This document shows positions 17,640-27,015 of a DNA stretch of 64,000 bases, piece after piece. The position numbers were made by a program, and so were the translations under genes. Each line of letters begins with the position of its first letter. Positions within the stretch are counted from its first letter, which is position 1. Source of the DNA: Deltaproteobacteria bacterium (GTDB lineage Bacteria; Myxococcota_A; Polyangia; Polyangiales; Ga0077539). The notes below the pieces were generated by a model. It was not told the origin of the DNA and searched no databases. It saw nothing but the letters and a program-made list of their open reading frames with translations. The stretch spans positions 1 to 64,000 of the forward strand of contig JADJAE010000049.1 of NCBI GenBank assembly GCA_016704445.1. The letters are read 5' to 3'.

Positions 17640-18878
17640 GTGGCGAAGCCGGATCCGTACGTTGGCAAGGAAATCCTGGCCGGGCAGTTCAAGGTGCTCG
17701 AGCGCATCGGGGCTGGCGGCATGGGCTCGGTCTACAAGGCCCACCAGCCTTCGATGGACCGTCTGGTCGCGGTGAAGATCCTCCACTCGAAGTTCACCAG
17801 CCGGAAGGACCTCGCGTCGCGCTTTCGCCGGGAGGCTCGCGCGATGAGCCACCTCACGCACCCCAACACGGCGAAGGTCTACCTGTTCGGTCAGCTCGAG
17901 GACAACGCCTGCTACATCGTCATGGAGCACCTGGAGGGTCGCAACCTCGGGCAGCTCGTGCGGCAGGAGGGCCCGATGGCCGCGGGTCGCGCGATCGCGG
18001 TGCTCATCCAGGCATGCGGCGCGCTGGAGGAGGCCCACCAGAAGGGGATCATCCACCGTGACCTGAAGCCCGAGAACATCTTCCTCTGCAAGCAGGGTGG
18101 CATCGAGGACTACGTCAAGGTGCTCGACTTCGGCCTCGCGAAGGTCACCGAGCGCGAGATCGCGCCGGGCTCCCTCATCCTCACCCAGGAGGGCATGGTC
18201 TTCGGGACGCCGGAGTTCATGTCCCCGGAGCAGGCGCAGGGCAAGGCGCTCGACCCGCGCTCGGACGTCTACTCGCTGGCGGTGATCCTCTATGAGCTCG
18301 TCACGACGAAGCTGCCCTTCGAGGCGCGTTCGCCGATGGAGTTCATCACCCTGCACGTGCAGGCGCAGCCCATCCCGGTGTCCGAGCGCGCGCCGGACAT
18401 CACGTTTCCGCCGGGCTTCGACGAGGTGATCCTCAAGGCGATGGCGAAGAACCCGGACGACCGCTACCAGTCGGCCGCGGAGTTCGCCGCCGCGCTCGGC
18501 TCGCTCGTCGCCGACGACCCCGCCGTGCAGCAGGCGATGAGCGCGATTCCCGACAACGTGGCCTTCGCGCAGACCCAGCCGTCGCAGCACTCGCTCAGGC
18601 CCGATCGTTCGCTGCCGCCGCAGGGCTCTCCGTCGCCCAACAACTCGCCCAACCCCACTTCCAAGCACTCGCCGCAGTTTCCGGCTCCGGCCCCGGTGCC
18701 CGCCCCGACCGTCCCCTTCCGCACGCCCGCGGTCGTCCCCCAGGACGCGCCGAAGTCGGGGCGCACCACCGTCGACGAGCGTCCGCGGCGCGGTGGCCTG
18801 CCGGTCGCCGCGCTCATCGGCGTGGGCGTCGCCATCGGCGTCGCCATCACGCTCTTCTACCTGTTGCTGATTCGCTGA
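17640..18878 (+). CDS. Eukaryote-like Ser/Thr protein kinase with C-terminal membrane anchor
   Basis: 412 residues; GTG start at 17640 chosen because the kinase fold begins just after it. Glycine loop GAGGMG (24-29), catalytic Lys46 in AVKIL, HRDLKPEN (139-146), DFG (163-165), activation segment FGTPEFMSPEQAQG, and RSDVYSLAVILYEL. After residue 290 comes a Pro/Ser-rich linker and one helix at the very C-terminus (ALIGVGVAIGVAITLFYLLL), which would tether the kinase to the inner membrane facing the cytoplasm with almost no periplasmic part. It has no extracellular sensor (no PASTA), so input is probably cytoplasmic. Ends 5 bases before the convergent caspase-like gene. Confidence 0.9.
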   Translation: MAKPDPYVGKEILAGQFKVLERIGAGGMGSVYKAHQPSMDRLVAVKILHSKFTSRKDLASRFRREARAMSHLTHPNTAKVYLFGQLEDNACYIVMEHLEGRNLGQLVRQEGPMAAGRAIAVLIQACGALEEAHQKGIIHRDLKPENIFLCKQGGIEDYVKVLDFGLAKVTEREIAPGSLILTQEGMVFGTPEFMSPEQAQGKALDPRSDVYSLAVILYELVTTKLPFEARSPMEFITLHVQAQPIPVSERAPDITFPPGFDEVILKAMAKNPDDRYQSAAEFAAALGSLVADDPAVQQAMSAIPDNVAFAQTQPSQHSLRPDRSLPPQGSPSPNNSPNPTSKHSPQFPAPAPVPAPTVPFRTPAVVPQDAPKSGRTTVDERPRRGGLPVAALIGVGVAIGVAITLFYLLLIR

Positions 18879-18883
18879 GCGGG

Positions 18884-20288
18884 TCAGTCGGCGGAGGCGC
18901 CGCACGAACGGGCACTGCCGCGCCCCGGCGCCCATCTCGAAGCCGCAGTACGCGCAGCGCGTCGCGGCCGTCGGCTGAGGTCGTTGCGCGGCCGGAGCCG
19001 TCGGTCGCTGCGCTGAAGGCGCCTGCGAGGGCGCCGGGACCGCTCGCTGCGCCGGGGCGGGCCGGGGCGCGTTCAGTGCCGCGAGGCCCGCGGTGTTGCC
19101 CATCGCGGCGTACATCGCGCGCAGGTACTCCCTCGCCCCCGCGTGCGTGGGCACCGCCGTCAGCAGCTTCTCCGCCGCTCCGACCGCGCGCCGCTCGTCG
19201 CCCAGCTTCACCCGATAGAGGCTCACCAGGTGCTCGTAGGTCCGCACCTTCTCCTCGTCGGAGCGCACCCGTTGGCCCCGCTCCTCCAGCGCGCTCGCGG
19301 CCTCCTCCCAGCGACCCGACGCCTCCGCCTGGCCGATGCGCCGGTCGAGCGCGCTCACGTCCACCACCTGCACCGGCACCGCCGCCTGCGCCGGGCCCCT
19401 TCCGCCGAACACCGGGGCGCCCAGCAGGCTGCTCGGCCCGTAGATCTCCGGCGTCTGGTCGAAGCCTCCGCGCTTCACCTCGCGCTTCGTACGATCGAAG
19501 ACCTCGGCCCAGGTGGAGTCCGGCCGGTCGTTCACCGACTTCAGCAGCGCGTGGGTGAACGCCCCCGCCGAGCGCCCGTTGAAGCTCGCGTCGGCCGCCG
19601 TCTCGTCGTCCCGGCAGGCGCCCAGGGTCAGCGTGTCGACCACCGCCGACGACGCCGCCGAGGGGCGCCTCCCTCGCGCCGCCTTCGCTCCGCCCTCCAT
19701 CGAGCGACGGCCCGCCATGGAGGCGCGGAGGTCGAGGTTCTTCGGGCGGGGCAGGTACTTGCCGAGCACGTCGGTGACGCCCTCGCTGTAGCCGGTGGTG
19801 GCGAGCGGCCGACGCATGGCGCGGCGAGCGGCCTGCGCGGCGCGGCCGGCGTCGTTCAGGGTTCCGGAGTGGCAGGTGTCCCAGAGGGAGACCAGCGAGG
19901 CGCCCTGCGGGAGTCGAACGATGTGCTGGGCGATCTCGTCATCGATGAGGAGGGTGCCCTCCCAGTCGTGGTCGTGCGCGATGAGCACCTCGTCTTCCTG
20001 ATCGTCCTCGTCGCCGCTGACGTCGGGGATGTGGCTCCCGTGCGAGCTGGTGAAGAGCACGAGCTGGTCTCCCGGTCGCGCGCTGCCCACCAGCCAGTCG
20101 AGGCCGTCGAGGAAGGCCGCCCGGGTGGCCTGGGCGTCGAGCAGCACGCGGATGTCGCTGCTGCCGAAGCCGTAGGCGCCGTGCAGCAGCTCGGCGACGT
20201 TGCGGGCGTCGTTGACGCAGCCGTTGAGCGGCGGCGCGTCGCGGTCGCGGAAGCGGTTGATCCCGATGCAGAGGGCGCGTCGTGTCAT
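18884..20288 (-). CDS. Caspase-family (C14, metacaspase-like) protein with C-terminal zinc ribbon (frame-shifted near end)
   Basis: About 467 residues. Caspase fold: RALCIGINRFRD at the N-terminus, catalytic His83 in FTSSHGSHIPD, catalytic Cys139 in SLWDTCHSGTL, and GAFTHALLKSV later. An insertion with basic residues (about 165-195) separates the halves. The middle (330-420) is helical and TPR-like. The end is a zinc ribbon: RCAYCGFEMGAGARQCP, then, after removing one extra base near 18908-18915, SCGASAD and stop at 18884; otherwise the frame runs into the kinase gene. Bacterial caspase-like proteins act in regulated proteolysis or cell-death/defence pathways. It follows the aldehyde dehydrogenase gene by 20 bases on the same strand. 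Confidence 0.82.
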
Positions 20289-20308
20289 AGGCTTGCGATG
20301 CTCTCCGA

Positions 20309-22063
20309 TCAGCCGCGCAGGGCCGCGATGGCGATGGCAGGAACCTTCAAGACGCTCGGCTCGAACTCCAGCTCGACCAGCTTGGGGGCGATCTCGTGGG
20401 CGGTCTTCGAGGTCACGAACCACGGCGGCTTCGGGAACACCGTGAGCGGCCCGCGCAGCACGACCTTCTCGATGCCCTCCAGCATGAAGGTGTTGTGCAC
20501 CCAGCCGAGTCCGCCTTGGACGTTCTTCAATGTAGACGACGGGTGCGCGCCCCACGGAGTGGTGACCAGCCCATAGACCAGTCCGGTCCATTGATTGATG
20601 CCTACTGCGCCATAACGGAGCTGGTCGACGGCGTCGTAGAGGGCGGCCGACACGCCGGGCTCCGCCTCGGTGCGGGGATGGATGATGAGCACCGCGCTCA
20701 GCGTGCCCCACAGCCGTTCATTGCAGAACGCCGTCGCGGCCTTCAAGAACGCCGCCGCGTCCGAGGCCTCCAGGCTGGTCTCGCTCAGGATCGGGCAGAA
20801 GGGCTCCGTGATGAACAGCTCTTCTTCCTTGTTGGCGCTGTCGAGCCCGAAGACCAGCGTCCAGGGGAGCTCGCCCTCCTTCGCGTCGCCGAGCTTCAGC
20901 ACGTCCGCCCGCTCGCCCACCAGCGACTTGTACCGATCGAAGGCGCCTGGATAATAGGCCTTCCGCGGCTTCTGCGCGCCGAGCTCGGCCTTGATCAACC
21001 CGAGGAGCTTGTCCCGCCCGCTCCACCCCTTGGCGGTGATGAGCATCTTGCCTGCGTTGCAGTTGCACGAGGCGTTGTTGACCATCATGGTCGCGACGTT
21101 CTGTGCAATGAACGCCAGCTCCGAGTCTGAATAGGCACCCGGGGTGATCATCACCGGGGTCACGCACCCGAGCTCGGAGGTGATGGCCTTCTTCAGCACC
21201 GGGTCGTCTTCGCGCATCCGGCGCTCGCGCTCCGGGCCGGGCGGGCCCCACACGATGAGGTCGTGCGTGCGGTCGCTGCCGGTGATGTGCACGTCGTCGA
21301 CCTCGGGGTGGTTCACCAGATAGGTGCCCACCGAGGTGCCGCCCTTCACGAACTTCAGATAGCCCTTCTCGACCAGCGGCGCGAAGGCCTTGTCGAGGTG
21401 CTCCTCGAGGTACTCGTTGACCGGGTTGAGCTTCACCAGACACACGTTGCCGTCGACGAACATCTTGTAGAGCGCGTCCATCGGGGGAATGGACGTCACG
21501 TTGCCGGCGCCCAGCACCAGCGACACGCCCCCCTTCGGATCGGCCTGCTTGTAGAACGACCCCTGCGCCTTGCGCACGTCCGCCGGGGTCATTCCCTCCT
21601 TCATGCGAACCGTCGCGTTGAAGCCCGTATAGAGCAGCGAGTCGACCACGGTGTTGGGGAAGACCTCGACCACCGTGCGGCCGCGCTCGTCCCGATGGAC
21701 CTTCTTCTCCTCGGGCCCGGGGCTGCCGGTGGTGGCGATGGCGTCGAGCGCCTCGGCGAGCAGCCGGGTGTTGCGCATGGTCGTCATCGGCCCGGCGAGC
21801 CACTCCTCGGAGGCCTGAGGGCGCCCGGCGTCGAGGCCCTTCGCCGCGATCGCCGCCTCGGCCCACGGCCGGGCCTGCGCCCTGATCGCGGGGAGGCACG
21901 CTCGCAGCAGCGCGGCGCGGGCGCTGGGGGAGACCTTCGCGAACTCCAACGCCTTCGAGCGTAGCCCCGCGAGGAGCTCATCGAGGTGGGCGGTCGGAGT
22001 GTCGGCCGTGCTGTGGGCCGACGCGCTCATTTCCAACGAGACCGATTGGGTGGAGGTGGCCAT
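20309..22063 (-). CDS. Aldehyde dehydrogenase family protein (long form)
   Basis: 584 residues, longer than ordinary aldehyde dehydrogenases (about 490). Rossmann/cofactor region SLVLGAGNVTSIPPMDALYK, CLVKLNPVNEYLE, DDVHITGSDRTHD; the Glu segment SELGCVTPVMI; and the catalytic-Cys segment NASCNCNAGKMLI. The end contains WGAHPSSTLKNVQGGLGWVH. The substrate is not deducible; the LNP (rather than LKPS) cofactor strand is atypical, so this is a divergent subfamily. Several start codons are possible; the ATG at 22063 is my choice, and an N-terminal Ser/Thr-rich segment precedes the first helix. Confidence 0.8.
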   Translation of the reverse strand: MATSTQSVSLEMSASAHSTADTPTAHLDELLAGLRSKALEFAKVSPSARAALLRACLPAIRAQARPWAEAAIAAKGLDAGRPQASEEWLAGPMTTMRNTRLLAEALDAIATTGSPGPEEKKVHRDERGRTVVEVFPNTVVDSLLYTGFNATVRMKEGMTPADVRKAQGSFYKQADPKGGVSLVLGAGNVTSIPPMDALYKMFVDGNVCLVKLNPVNEYLEEHLDKAFAPLVEKGYLKFVKGGTSVGTYLVNHPEVDDVHITGSDRTHDLIVWGPPGPERERRMREDDPVLKKAITSELGCVTPVMITPGAYSDSELAFIAQNVATMMVNNASCNCNAGKMLITAKGWSGRDKLLGLIKAELGAQKPRKAYYPGAFDRYKSLVGERADVLKLGDAKEGELPWTLVFGLDSANKEEELFITEPFCPILSETSLEASDAAAFLKAATAFCNERLWGTLSAVLIIHPRTEAEPGVSAALYDAVDQLRYGAVGINQWTGLVYGLVTTPWGAHPSSTLKNVQGGLGWVHNTFMLEGIEKVVLRGPLTVFPKPPWFVTSKTAHEIAPKLVELEFEPSVLKVPAIAIAALRG

Positions 22064-22110
22064 TGGTGGGGCGAACGCTATCACGTCCCCGCCGCGGCGC
22101 GCGGCTCAGC

Positions 22111-22551
22111 TCAGGAGGGCCCCGGGCCCGTCTCGACGGGCCTTCCCGCGCTGGTCCAGCCGACGATGCCCGCCGGGAGGATGAAGACGTTGGAGTAGCC
22201 CAGGGCCATCGCCTGGCGGGCCGCCGTGTGGCACGCGGTGCACTGCTCGTTGTGGCAATAGAACACCACGCGCGCCGCCCGGTCGGTCGGGAGCGCCGCC
22301 GCCGTGATGGCGTCGTAGGCGATCCAGCGCGCCCCGGGGATGTGCCCGCGCTCGAAGGTGTCGCGGCTGTTGTTGTCGATGACCGTCACCCCGCCGCGCT
22401 CGATGAGCCCGGCGAGCTCGGCCACGGTGACCGGACGAAGCTCGGCCTCGGTGCTGGCGGCGGCGCTCGCTCCGGTCGCCGTCGAGTGGGCGCAGCCGAG
22501 CCCGAGGCAGAGGGAAAGCGCGAGGGTGATGCGTCGGGATGAGGTGTTCAT
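22111..22551 (-). CDS. Rhodanese-like lipoprotein
   Basis: 146 residues. Lipoprotein signal ITLALSLCLGLGC, then a single rhodanese domain: VTVIDNNSRDTFERGHIPGA, WIAYDAITAAALP, and the active loop VVFYCHNEQCTACHTAA with its cysteine, followed by ALGYSNVFILPAGIVGW. Single-domain rhodaneses carry sulfane sulfur on the loop Cys; being a lipoprotein it acts in the periplasm or outer membrane. Cys-rich loop (three Cys) is unusual and might bind metal. Confidence 0.82.
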   Translation of the reverse strand: MNTSSRRITLALSLCLGLGCAHSTATGASAAASTEAELRPVTVAELAGLIERGGVTVIDNNSRDTFERGHIPGARWIAYDAITAAALPTDRAARVVFYCHNEQCTACHTAARQAMALGYSNVFILPAGIVGWTSAGRPVETGPGPS

Positions 22552-22591
22552 TGAAGTGAGTACCAATGGGGCCTTTCGAGGGAGGCGGCGA

Positions 22592-23215
22592 TCAGCCGGC
22601 CATCGCCACGGCGAGGTCGGGGCGCGAGGTGCAGTGGCCCGTCCATCGGCCGATGTGGGGATAGCCGCTGAGGTCGGCCACGCCGGAGCGCGCCATGAAA
22701 GGAACGAAGCTCGCGATGGAGAGGTCGACCAGGGTGAAGCGCTCGGCGACCATGTACTCGCGGCCTTCGAGGTGGGCCTCCAGGGCGGCGAGGTTGGCCA
22801 GCACGTCCTTGCGGGCGGCCTCCGCGGCGGCGGCGTTGTGGGCCTCCTTGGGGAAGCGCTCGCTGGTGTTGAGCAGGTAGCGGAAGACGTTGGTCGAGAA
22901 GGTCACCGTGCCCCAGGTCATCCACGAGAGGGCGGTGGGGTACTCGGGGTGCTCGTGAGGGAGCCACAGGTTGCGGGCGACCCCGAAGCGCTCTCCCAGG
23001 AAGAGCAGCATCGCCAGCGACTCGAACATCGGCACGCCGTCGACCACCAGCGCGGGCACCTTCCCGTGGGGGTTGATGGCGAGGTACTCGGGCTTGCGGT
23101 GCTCACCCCCGGCGAGGTCGACCTTCACCTTCTCGTAGGGCAGGCCGAGCTCCTCGAGGGCCCAGAACACCCGCGTCGCGGACGACATCGGGGCGTAATA
23201 GAAGGTGATGCTCAT
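22592..23215 (-). CDS. Glutathione S-transferase family protein
   Basis: 207 residues. N-terminal thioredoxin-like half: YYAPMSSATRVFWALEELGL, AINPHGKVPALVVDGVPM with the cis-Pro, and FESLAMLLFLGERFG (the Glu-Ser pair that binds the gamma-Glu of glutathione). C-terminal all-helical half with REYMVAERFTLVDLSIASF, the conserved N-capping/hydrophobic staple region. Conjugation or peroxidase role is not deducible. Confidence 0.87.
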   Translation of the reverse strand: MSITFYYAPMSSATRVFWALEELGLPYEKVKVDLAGGEHRKPEYLAINPHGKVPALVVDGVPMFESLAMLLFLGERFGVARNLWLPHEHPEYPTALSWMTWGTVTFSTNVFRYLLNTSERFPKEAHNAAAAEAARKDVLANLAALEAHLEGREYMVAERFTLVDLSIASFVPFMARSGVADLSGYPHIGRWTGHCTSRPDLAVAMAG

Positions 23216-23325
23216 CGGGGGGATCGCTCCTCGCGCGGCCGGTGACTGCGCGCCAGGCGCGATCGTTCGCCCAGCCGGAGGGGGCTTGTCAACGGAGGCG
23301 GAACTCTGGCACCCCTGCGCGCTCC

Positions 23326-25239
23326 ATGAGCGAACCGCTGACCCCAGAGATATTCCGCGCCGCGCACCCGACCGACGACAGCGATCCGGAGCGCACCTGG
23401 CTGCGTGAGGTCTACCAGGGCGACGACGCCCGGCAGCTCACGGTGCGGGCCGTCGTGGCGGGGATGCTGCTCGGCGGGGTGATGTCCCTCTCCAACCTCT
23501 ACATCGCGCTCAAGACGGGGTGGAGCTTCGGGGTGACCATCACCGCGGGCATCCTGGCCTATGTGATCTTCGGCGTGCTCCGGCGCGTCGGGCTCGCGCG
23601 CAACGAGTTCGGGATGCTGGAGAACAACGCCATGCAGTCGGTGGCCTCGGCCGCGGGCTACATGACCGGCGGCGGCACCGTGGCGGCGATCCCCGCGCTC
23701 ATGCTCGCCACGCACACGGTCATCTCCGGCTGGACCATCTTCCTCTGGATCACCCCCATCGCCATGCTCGGCGTCTTCATGGCCATTCCCATGAAGCGCC
23801 AGATGATCAATCAGGAGGGGCTGAAGTTTCCTTCGGGCATCGCCGCCGCCGAGACCCTCCGCGGGCTGCACCCTGAAGAAGCCGCGAAGATGGACGCGCG
23901 GCGCAGCGACAAGCCCGACGCCTCGGTCGACGCCGAGGGCGCCAAGACCGCAGGCCGCGCGCTCATCTGGTCCGCCGGCGTCGGGGCGCTGGTGCTCTGG
24001 CTCCGCGAGGCCCGCGCCCGCTGGATTCCCTTCAACCTCCCCGAGCACGTGGCCTTCCCCTTCACCATCCGCGGGGTGCCCGCGATGAAGTGGTCGGTCT
24101 TCTTCGACACCTCCCTGCTGCTCATCGCGGCGGGGGCCATCATGGGCTGGCGCTCGGCCTGGAGCATGATGCTCGGCGGGCTCATCAACTACTTCGCCCT
24201 GGCCCCGCACGGCTTCGACATCCACGAGATCGCCGAGGTGAAGATCCGCGCCATCTCGCAGTGGACGGTGTGGTTCGGCTCGCCGCTGCTGCTCACCTCG
24301 GGCCTGCTCTCCTTCGCGTTCTCCTGGCGCCAGATCGCCCGCGCCTTCTCCGGCCTCTCGGGGATCTTCTCCAAGGTGAAGCCCGTCAACGAGGACCCCA
24401 TGGCCGCCGTCGAGGTGCCCATCCAGTGGTTCGTCTACGGCGTCGGGGCGCTCACCCCGCTGGTGATGTTCTTCGCCTGGAAGCTCTTCGGCATCGCGTG
24501 GTGGATGAGCCTGCTCTGCGTCGTGATGAGCTTCTTCATCGCCATCGTGGCGTGCCGCGCCACCGGCGAGACCGACACCACCCCCACCGGGGCGCTCGGC
24601 AAGATCACCCAGCTCGTCTTCGGCGTCGTCGCCCCGGGGAGCATCACCACCAACCTCATGTGCGCCTCCATGAGCGGCGGCGTGGCGATCCACTCCGCGG
24701 ACATGCTCACGGACCTCAAGTCGGGGCACCTGCTGGGCGCCAAGCCCCGCCAGCAGTTCATCGCGCAGTTCTTCGGCGTGCTCGCCGGCAGCCTCTTCGT
24801 GGTGCCGGCCTTCCGGCTCCTGGTGCCCGACTACACGGTCATCGGCACCCCGGAGGTTCCTGCCCCCGCGGCGCTCGCGTGGGAGGCCGTCTCTCGCGCG
24901 CTCTCGCAGGGCGTCCACCAGCTCCCGCCGGGGGCGCGCACCATGATCGTCGTCGGCGCCGTGCTGGGCGTCGTGATGGTGCTCATCGAGCGGGCGCTGC
25001 CGGCGAAGCTCCGCCGCTTCTTCCCGTCGCCGGTGGGCTTCGGGCTCGCGTTCACCATGCCCTTCTCCAACACCCTCGCGATGTTCGTCGGGGCGCTCCT
25101 CGCCCTCGGCCTCGAGCGCGCCCGCCCGAAGGTGGCCGAGCAGTACATCGTCCCCGTGAGCTCCGGCATCATCGCCGGAGAGAGCCTCATCGGCATCCTC
25201 ATCAAGGTGCTGACCCGCTTCGGCCTCCTGGCCGGCTGA
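23326..25239 (+). CDS. OPT family oligopeptide transporter
   Basis: 637 residues with about 14-16 membrane helices. OPT features: MSLSNLYIALKTGWSFGVTI, ENNAMQSVASAAGYMTGGG, MKRQMINQEGLKFPSGIAAA, and LMCASMSGGVAIHSADMLTD, all typical of bacterial OPTs. OPT proteins take up small peptides (or metal chelates in plants) with protons. The start MSEPLTPEIF at 23326 leaves a cytoplasmic N-terminus before helix 1. Its stop is 5 bases from the convergent EVE gene. Confidence 0.9.
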   Translation: MSEPLTPEIFRAAHPTDDSDPERTWLREVYQGDDARQLTVRAVVAGMLLGGVMSLSNLYIALKTGWSFGVTITAGILAYVIFGVLRRVGLARNEFGMLENNAMQSVASAAGYMTGGGTVAAIPALMLATHTVISGWTIFLWITPIAMLGVFMAIPMKRQMINQEGLKFPSGIAAAETLRGLHPEEAAKMDARRSDKPDASVDAEGAKTAGRALIWSAGVGALVLWLREARARWIPFNLPEHVAFPFTIRGVPAMKWSVFFDTSLLLIAAGAIMGWRSAWSMMLGGLINYFALAPHGFDIHEIAEVKIRAISQWTVWFGSPLLLTSGLLSFAFSWRQIARAFSGLSGIFSKVKPVNEDPMAAVEVPIQWFVYGVGALTPLVMFFAWKLFGIAWWMSLLCVVMSFFIAIVACRATGETDTTPTGALGKITQLVFGVVAPGSITTNLMCASMSGGVAIHSADMLTDLKSGHLLGAKPRQQFIAQFFGVLAGSLFVVPAFRLLVPDYTVIGTPEVPAPAALAWEAVSRALSQGVHQLPPGARTMIVVGAVLGVVMVLIERALPAKLRRFFPSPVGFGLAFTMPFSNTLAMFVGALLALGLERARPKVAEQYIVPVSSGIIAGESLIGILIKVLTRFGLLAG

Positions 25240-25244
25240 ATCTC

Positions 25245-25664
25245 CTACAGCTCCGTCTCGCCCATCTTCAGGATCGTCTTGAACTCCGCCGCGGTCACAT
25301 GGGTGACCGACAGCCGGTTGCGCTTGAGCATCTCGATCTCCGCGAGGCTCTTCCTCCCGCGGATCTCCTCGAGCGTCACGGGCTTCGCCAGCGCCGCCAC
25401 GGGCTCGACATCGACGCAGCTCCAGTCCTCCTCGGTGCCCGGGTCCTGGTAGGCGGCGCGGGAGACGCGAGCGACGCCCACCACGGCCTTGCCCTCGTTG
25501 GAGTGATAGAAGAGGCAGAGGTCGCCGACGGCCATCGCGCGGAGGTTGTTGCGCGCCTCGTAGTTGCGCACCCCGTCCCAGCGGGTGCTGCCGTCCTTCA
25601 CGAGCTGATCGAAGGAGTACTTGAAGGGCTCGCTCTTGGTGAGCCAGTGCTTTGTGCGCGCCAT
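25245..25664 (-). CDS. EVE domain protein
   Basis: 139 residues. EVE (PUA-like) signature: HWLTKSEPFKYSFDQLVKDG, TRWDGVRNYEARNNLRAM, GDLCLFYHSNEGKAVVGVAR, and the final RLSVTHVTAAEFKTILKMG. EVE domains bind modified bases in DNA or RNA, and occur alone as here (thymocyte nuclear protein 1-like) or as the sensor of restriction systems. No nuclease or restriction gene lies beside it. The start at 25664 gives the canonical length. Confidence 0.88.
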   Translation of the reverse strand: MARTKHWLTKSEPFKYSFDQLVKDGSTRWDGVRNYEARNNLRAMAVGDLCLFYHSNEGKAVVGVARVSRAAYQDPGTEEDWSCVDVEPVAALAKPVTLEEIRGRKSLAEIEMLKRNRLSVTHVTAAEFKTILKMGETEL

Positions 25665-25719
25665 AGGGCCACAGCGTCTATCGCGGGGCCCTCGCGGGTC
25701 GCCAGTCATTGGCAACAAA

Positions 25720-25766
25720 GAAGAAAGGCCCTGAAGCTCTTGTGAGTAGCTTCAAGGCCCTTCTTC
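25720..25766 (-). terminator. Intrinsic terminator of tRNA-Arg
   Basis: A 19-base-pair inverted repeat (25720-25738 against 25748-25766, two G-U-compatible mismatches) with a 9-base loop. Read on the minus strand it begins 7 bases after the tRNA 3' end and is followed by a T-rich run (TTTCTTCTTTG), the form of a rho-independent terminator. Confidence 0.8.
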
Positions 25767-25772
25767 AAGCTG

Positions 25773-25846
25773 CGCGCGGTGCAGGAGTCGAACCTGCGAC
25801 CTTCGGCTTCGGAGACCAACGCTCTATCCAGCTGAGCTAACCGCGC
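25773..25846 (-). tRNA. tRNA-Arg (anticodon CCG)
   Basis: A full cloverleaf: acceptor GCGCGGT pairs with ACCGCGC, D arm GCTCAGCTGGATAGAGC, anticodon loop CTCCGAA (anticodon CCG, reads CGG), T arm GCAGG-TTCGACT-CCTGC. Discriminator G; the CCA end is not encoded. CGG is a frequent codon in this GC-rich genome. A strong hairpin follows at 25720-25766. tRNA 3' ends are common integration sites, but no integrase lies nearby. Confidence 0.95.
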
Positions 25847-25947
25847 TTGGGGACGGACCTTGTACTCCACGCTCCCTGCGCCGCGCAAGCCCCTCGTAGG
25901 GCATCAAGGCATTCCCTCGCCGACGCCCGCGTGGTACCGCCGTCCGC

Positions 25948-27015
25948 ATGAGCCAACGCATCGCCGTCCTCCCGGGAGATGGCATCGGGACCGAGGTCAC
26001 CCGCGAAGCCGTCGCCCTGCTCGAGCTCATCGCGACCCGCCGCGAGCTCGACCTCGACCTCTGGCACCTCGACCTCGGCGCCGACCGCTACCTCCGCGAC
26101 GGCACCACCCTCCCGCCCGCGCTCTTCGAGGAGATCCGCGACACCTGCGACGCGATCCTGCTGGGCGCCCTCGGCGACCCGCGCGTCCCGTCCAACGACC
26201 ACGCGCGCGACATCCTCTTCGGGTTCCGCTTCGGGCTCGACCTCTACGCCAACGTGCGCCCGGTGCGCTGCCTCGACGACCGGCTCTCGCCGCTCAAGCA
26301 CCACGGCGCGGCGGACATCGACCTCGTGGTCTTCCGCGAGAACACCGAAGGGGTCTACGTCAACGTCGGCGGCCAGGTGCGCCGCGGCACCCCCGACGAG
26401 ATCGCCATCAACGAGGACGTCAACACCCGCAAGGGGGTCGAGCGCATCATCCGCGCGGCCTTCGCGCACGCCCGCCTCCACGGCAACAAGCGCGTGCACA
26501 TGGCGGACAAGTCCAACGCCATGAAGCACGCCCACGAGCTCTGGCTGCGCGCCTTCCGCGAGGTGGCGAAGGAGTACCCCGAGATCGAGGCCGTGCACGT
26601 CTACGTCGACGCGCTCTGCCTCTACATGGTGCAAGACCCGTCGAACATCGAGGTCGTCGTCACCAACAACCTCTTCGGCGACATCGTCACCGACCTCGGC
26701 GCCGCGCTCCAGGGGGGCCTCGGCATGGCGGGCAGCGCCAACCTCCACCCGGGCCGGCGCTGCGCGATGTTCGAGCCCGTGCACGGCAGCGCGCCGCCGC
26801 TCGCGGGGAAGGACCTCGCCAACCCCTTCGCCGCCGCGCTCACCGTCGGGATGATGCTCACCCACCTCGGGCACCAGGGCCTCGAGACCCTCATCGAGCA
26901 CAGCGTCCGCGACTGCATCACCGCCATGGAGTGCACCCGCGACGTGGGCGGCTCGCTCGGAACCGCCGCCGCCGCCGCCGCCCTCCGCGCCCGGGTCAAC
27001 GCCCGCCTAGGCTGA
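25948..27015 (+). CDS. Isopropylmalate/isocitrate dehydrogenase family protein
   Basis: 355 residues. NAD-dependent beta-decarboxylating dehydrogenase: AVLPGDGIGTEVTREAVALL at the start, ANVRPVRCL and DLVVFRENTEGVYVNVGGQV (substrate-binding Arg and the NTEG turn), Mg-binding YVDALCLYM and NNLFGDIVTDLGAAL, and NAD-binding EPVHGSAPPLAGKDLANPFA. The His-Gly-Ser-Ala-Pro motif suggests NAD+ preference. The length and NTEGVYVNVGG motif fit 3-isopropylmalate dehydrogenase (leucine synthesis) or the tartrate-dehydrogenase-like branch; no other leucine genes are adjacent, so the exact substrate stays open. Its 3' end overlaps argH by 9 bases. Confidence 0.85.
   Translation: MSQRIAVLPGDGIGTEVTREAVALLELIATRRELDLDLWHLDLGADRYLRDGTTLPPALFEEIRDTCDAILLGALGDPRVPSNDHARDILFGFRFGLDLYANVRPVRCLDDRLSPLKHHGAADIDLVVFRENTEGVYVNVGGQVRRGTPDEIAINEDVNTRKGVERIIRAAFAHARLHGNKRVHMADKSNAMKHAHELWLRAFREVAKEYPEIEAVHVYVDALCLYMVQDPSNIEVVVTNNLFGDIVTDLGAALQGGLGMAGSANLHPGRRCAMFEPVHGSAPPLAGKDLANPFAAALTVGMMLTHLGHQGLETLIEHSVRDCITAMECTRDVGGSLGTAAAAAALRARVNARLG

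Noticed and set aside
17004..20711. A 1,200-codon minus-strand gene covering the kinase and the caspase-like gene
   Set aside because: Only the caspase part is protein-like; the rest is the antisense of the kinase, open because of the high GC content.
25773..25846. tRNA-Arg as an integration site of a mobile element
   Set aside because: No integrase, no direct repeat of the tRNA end, and ordinary metabolic genes on both sides.
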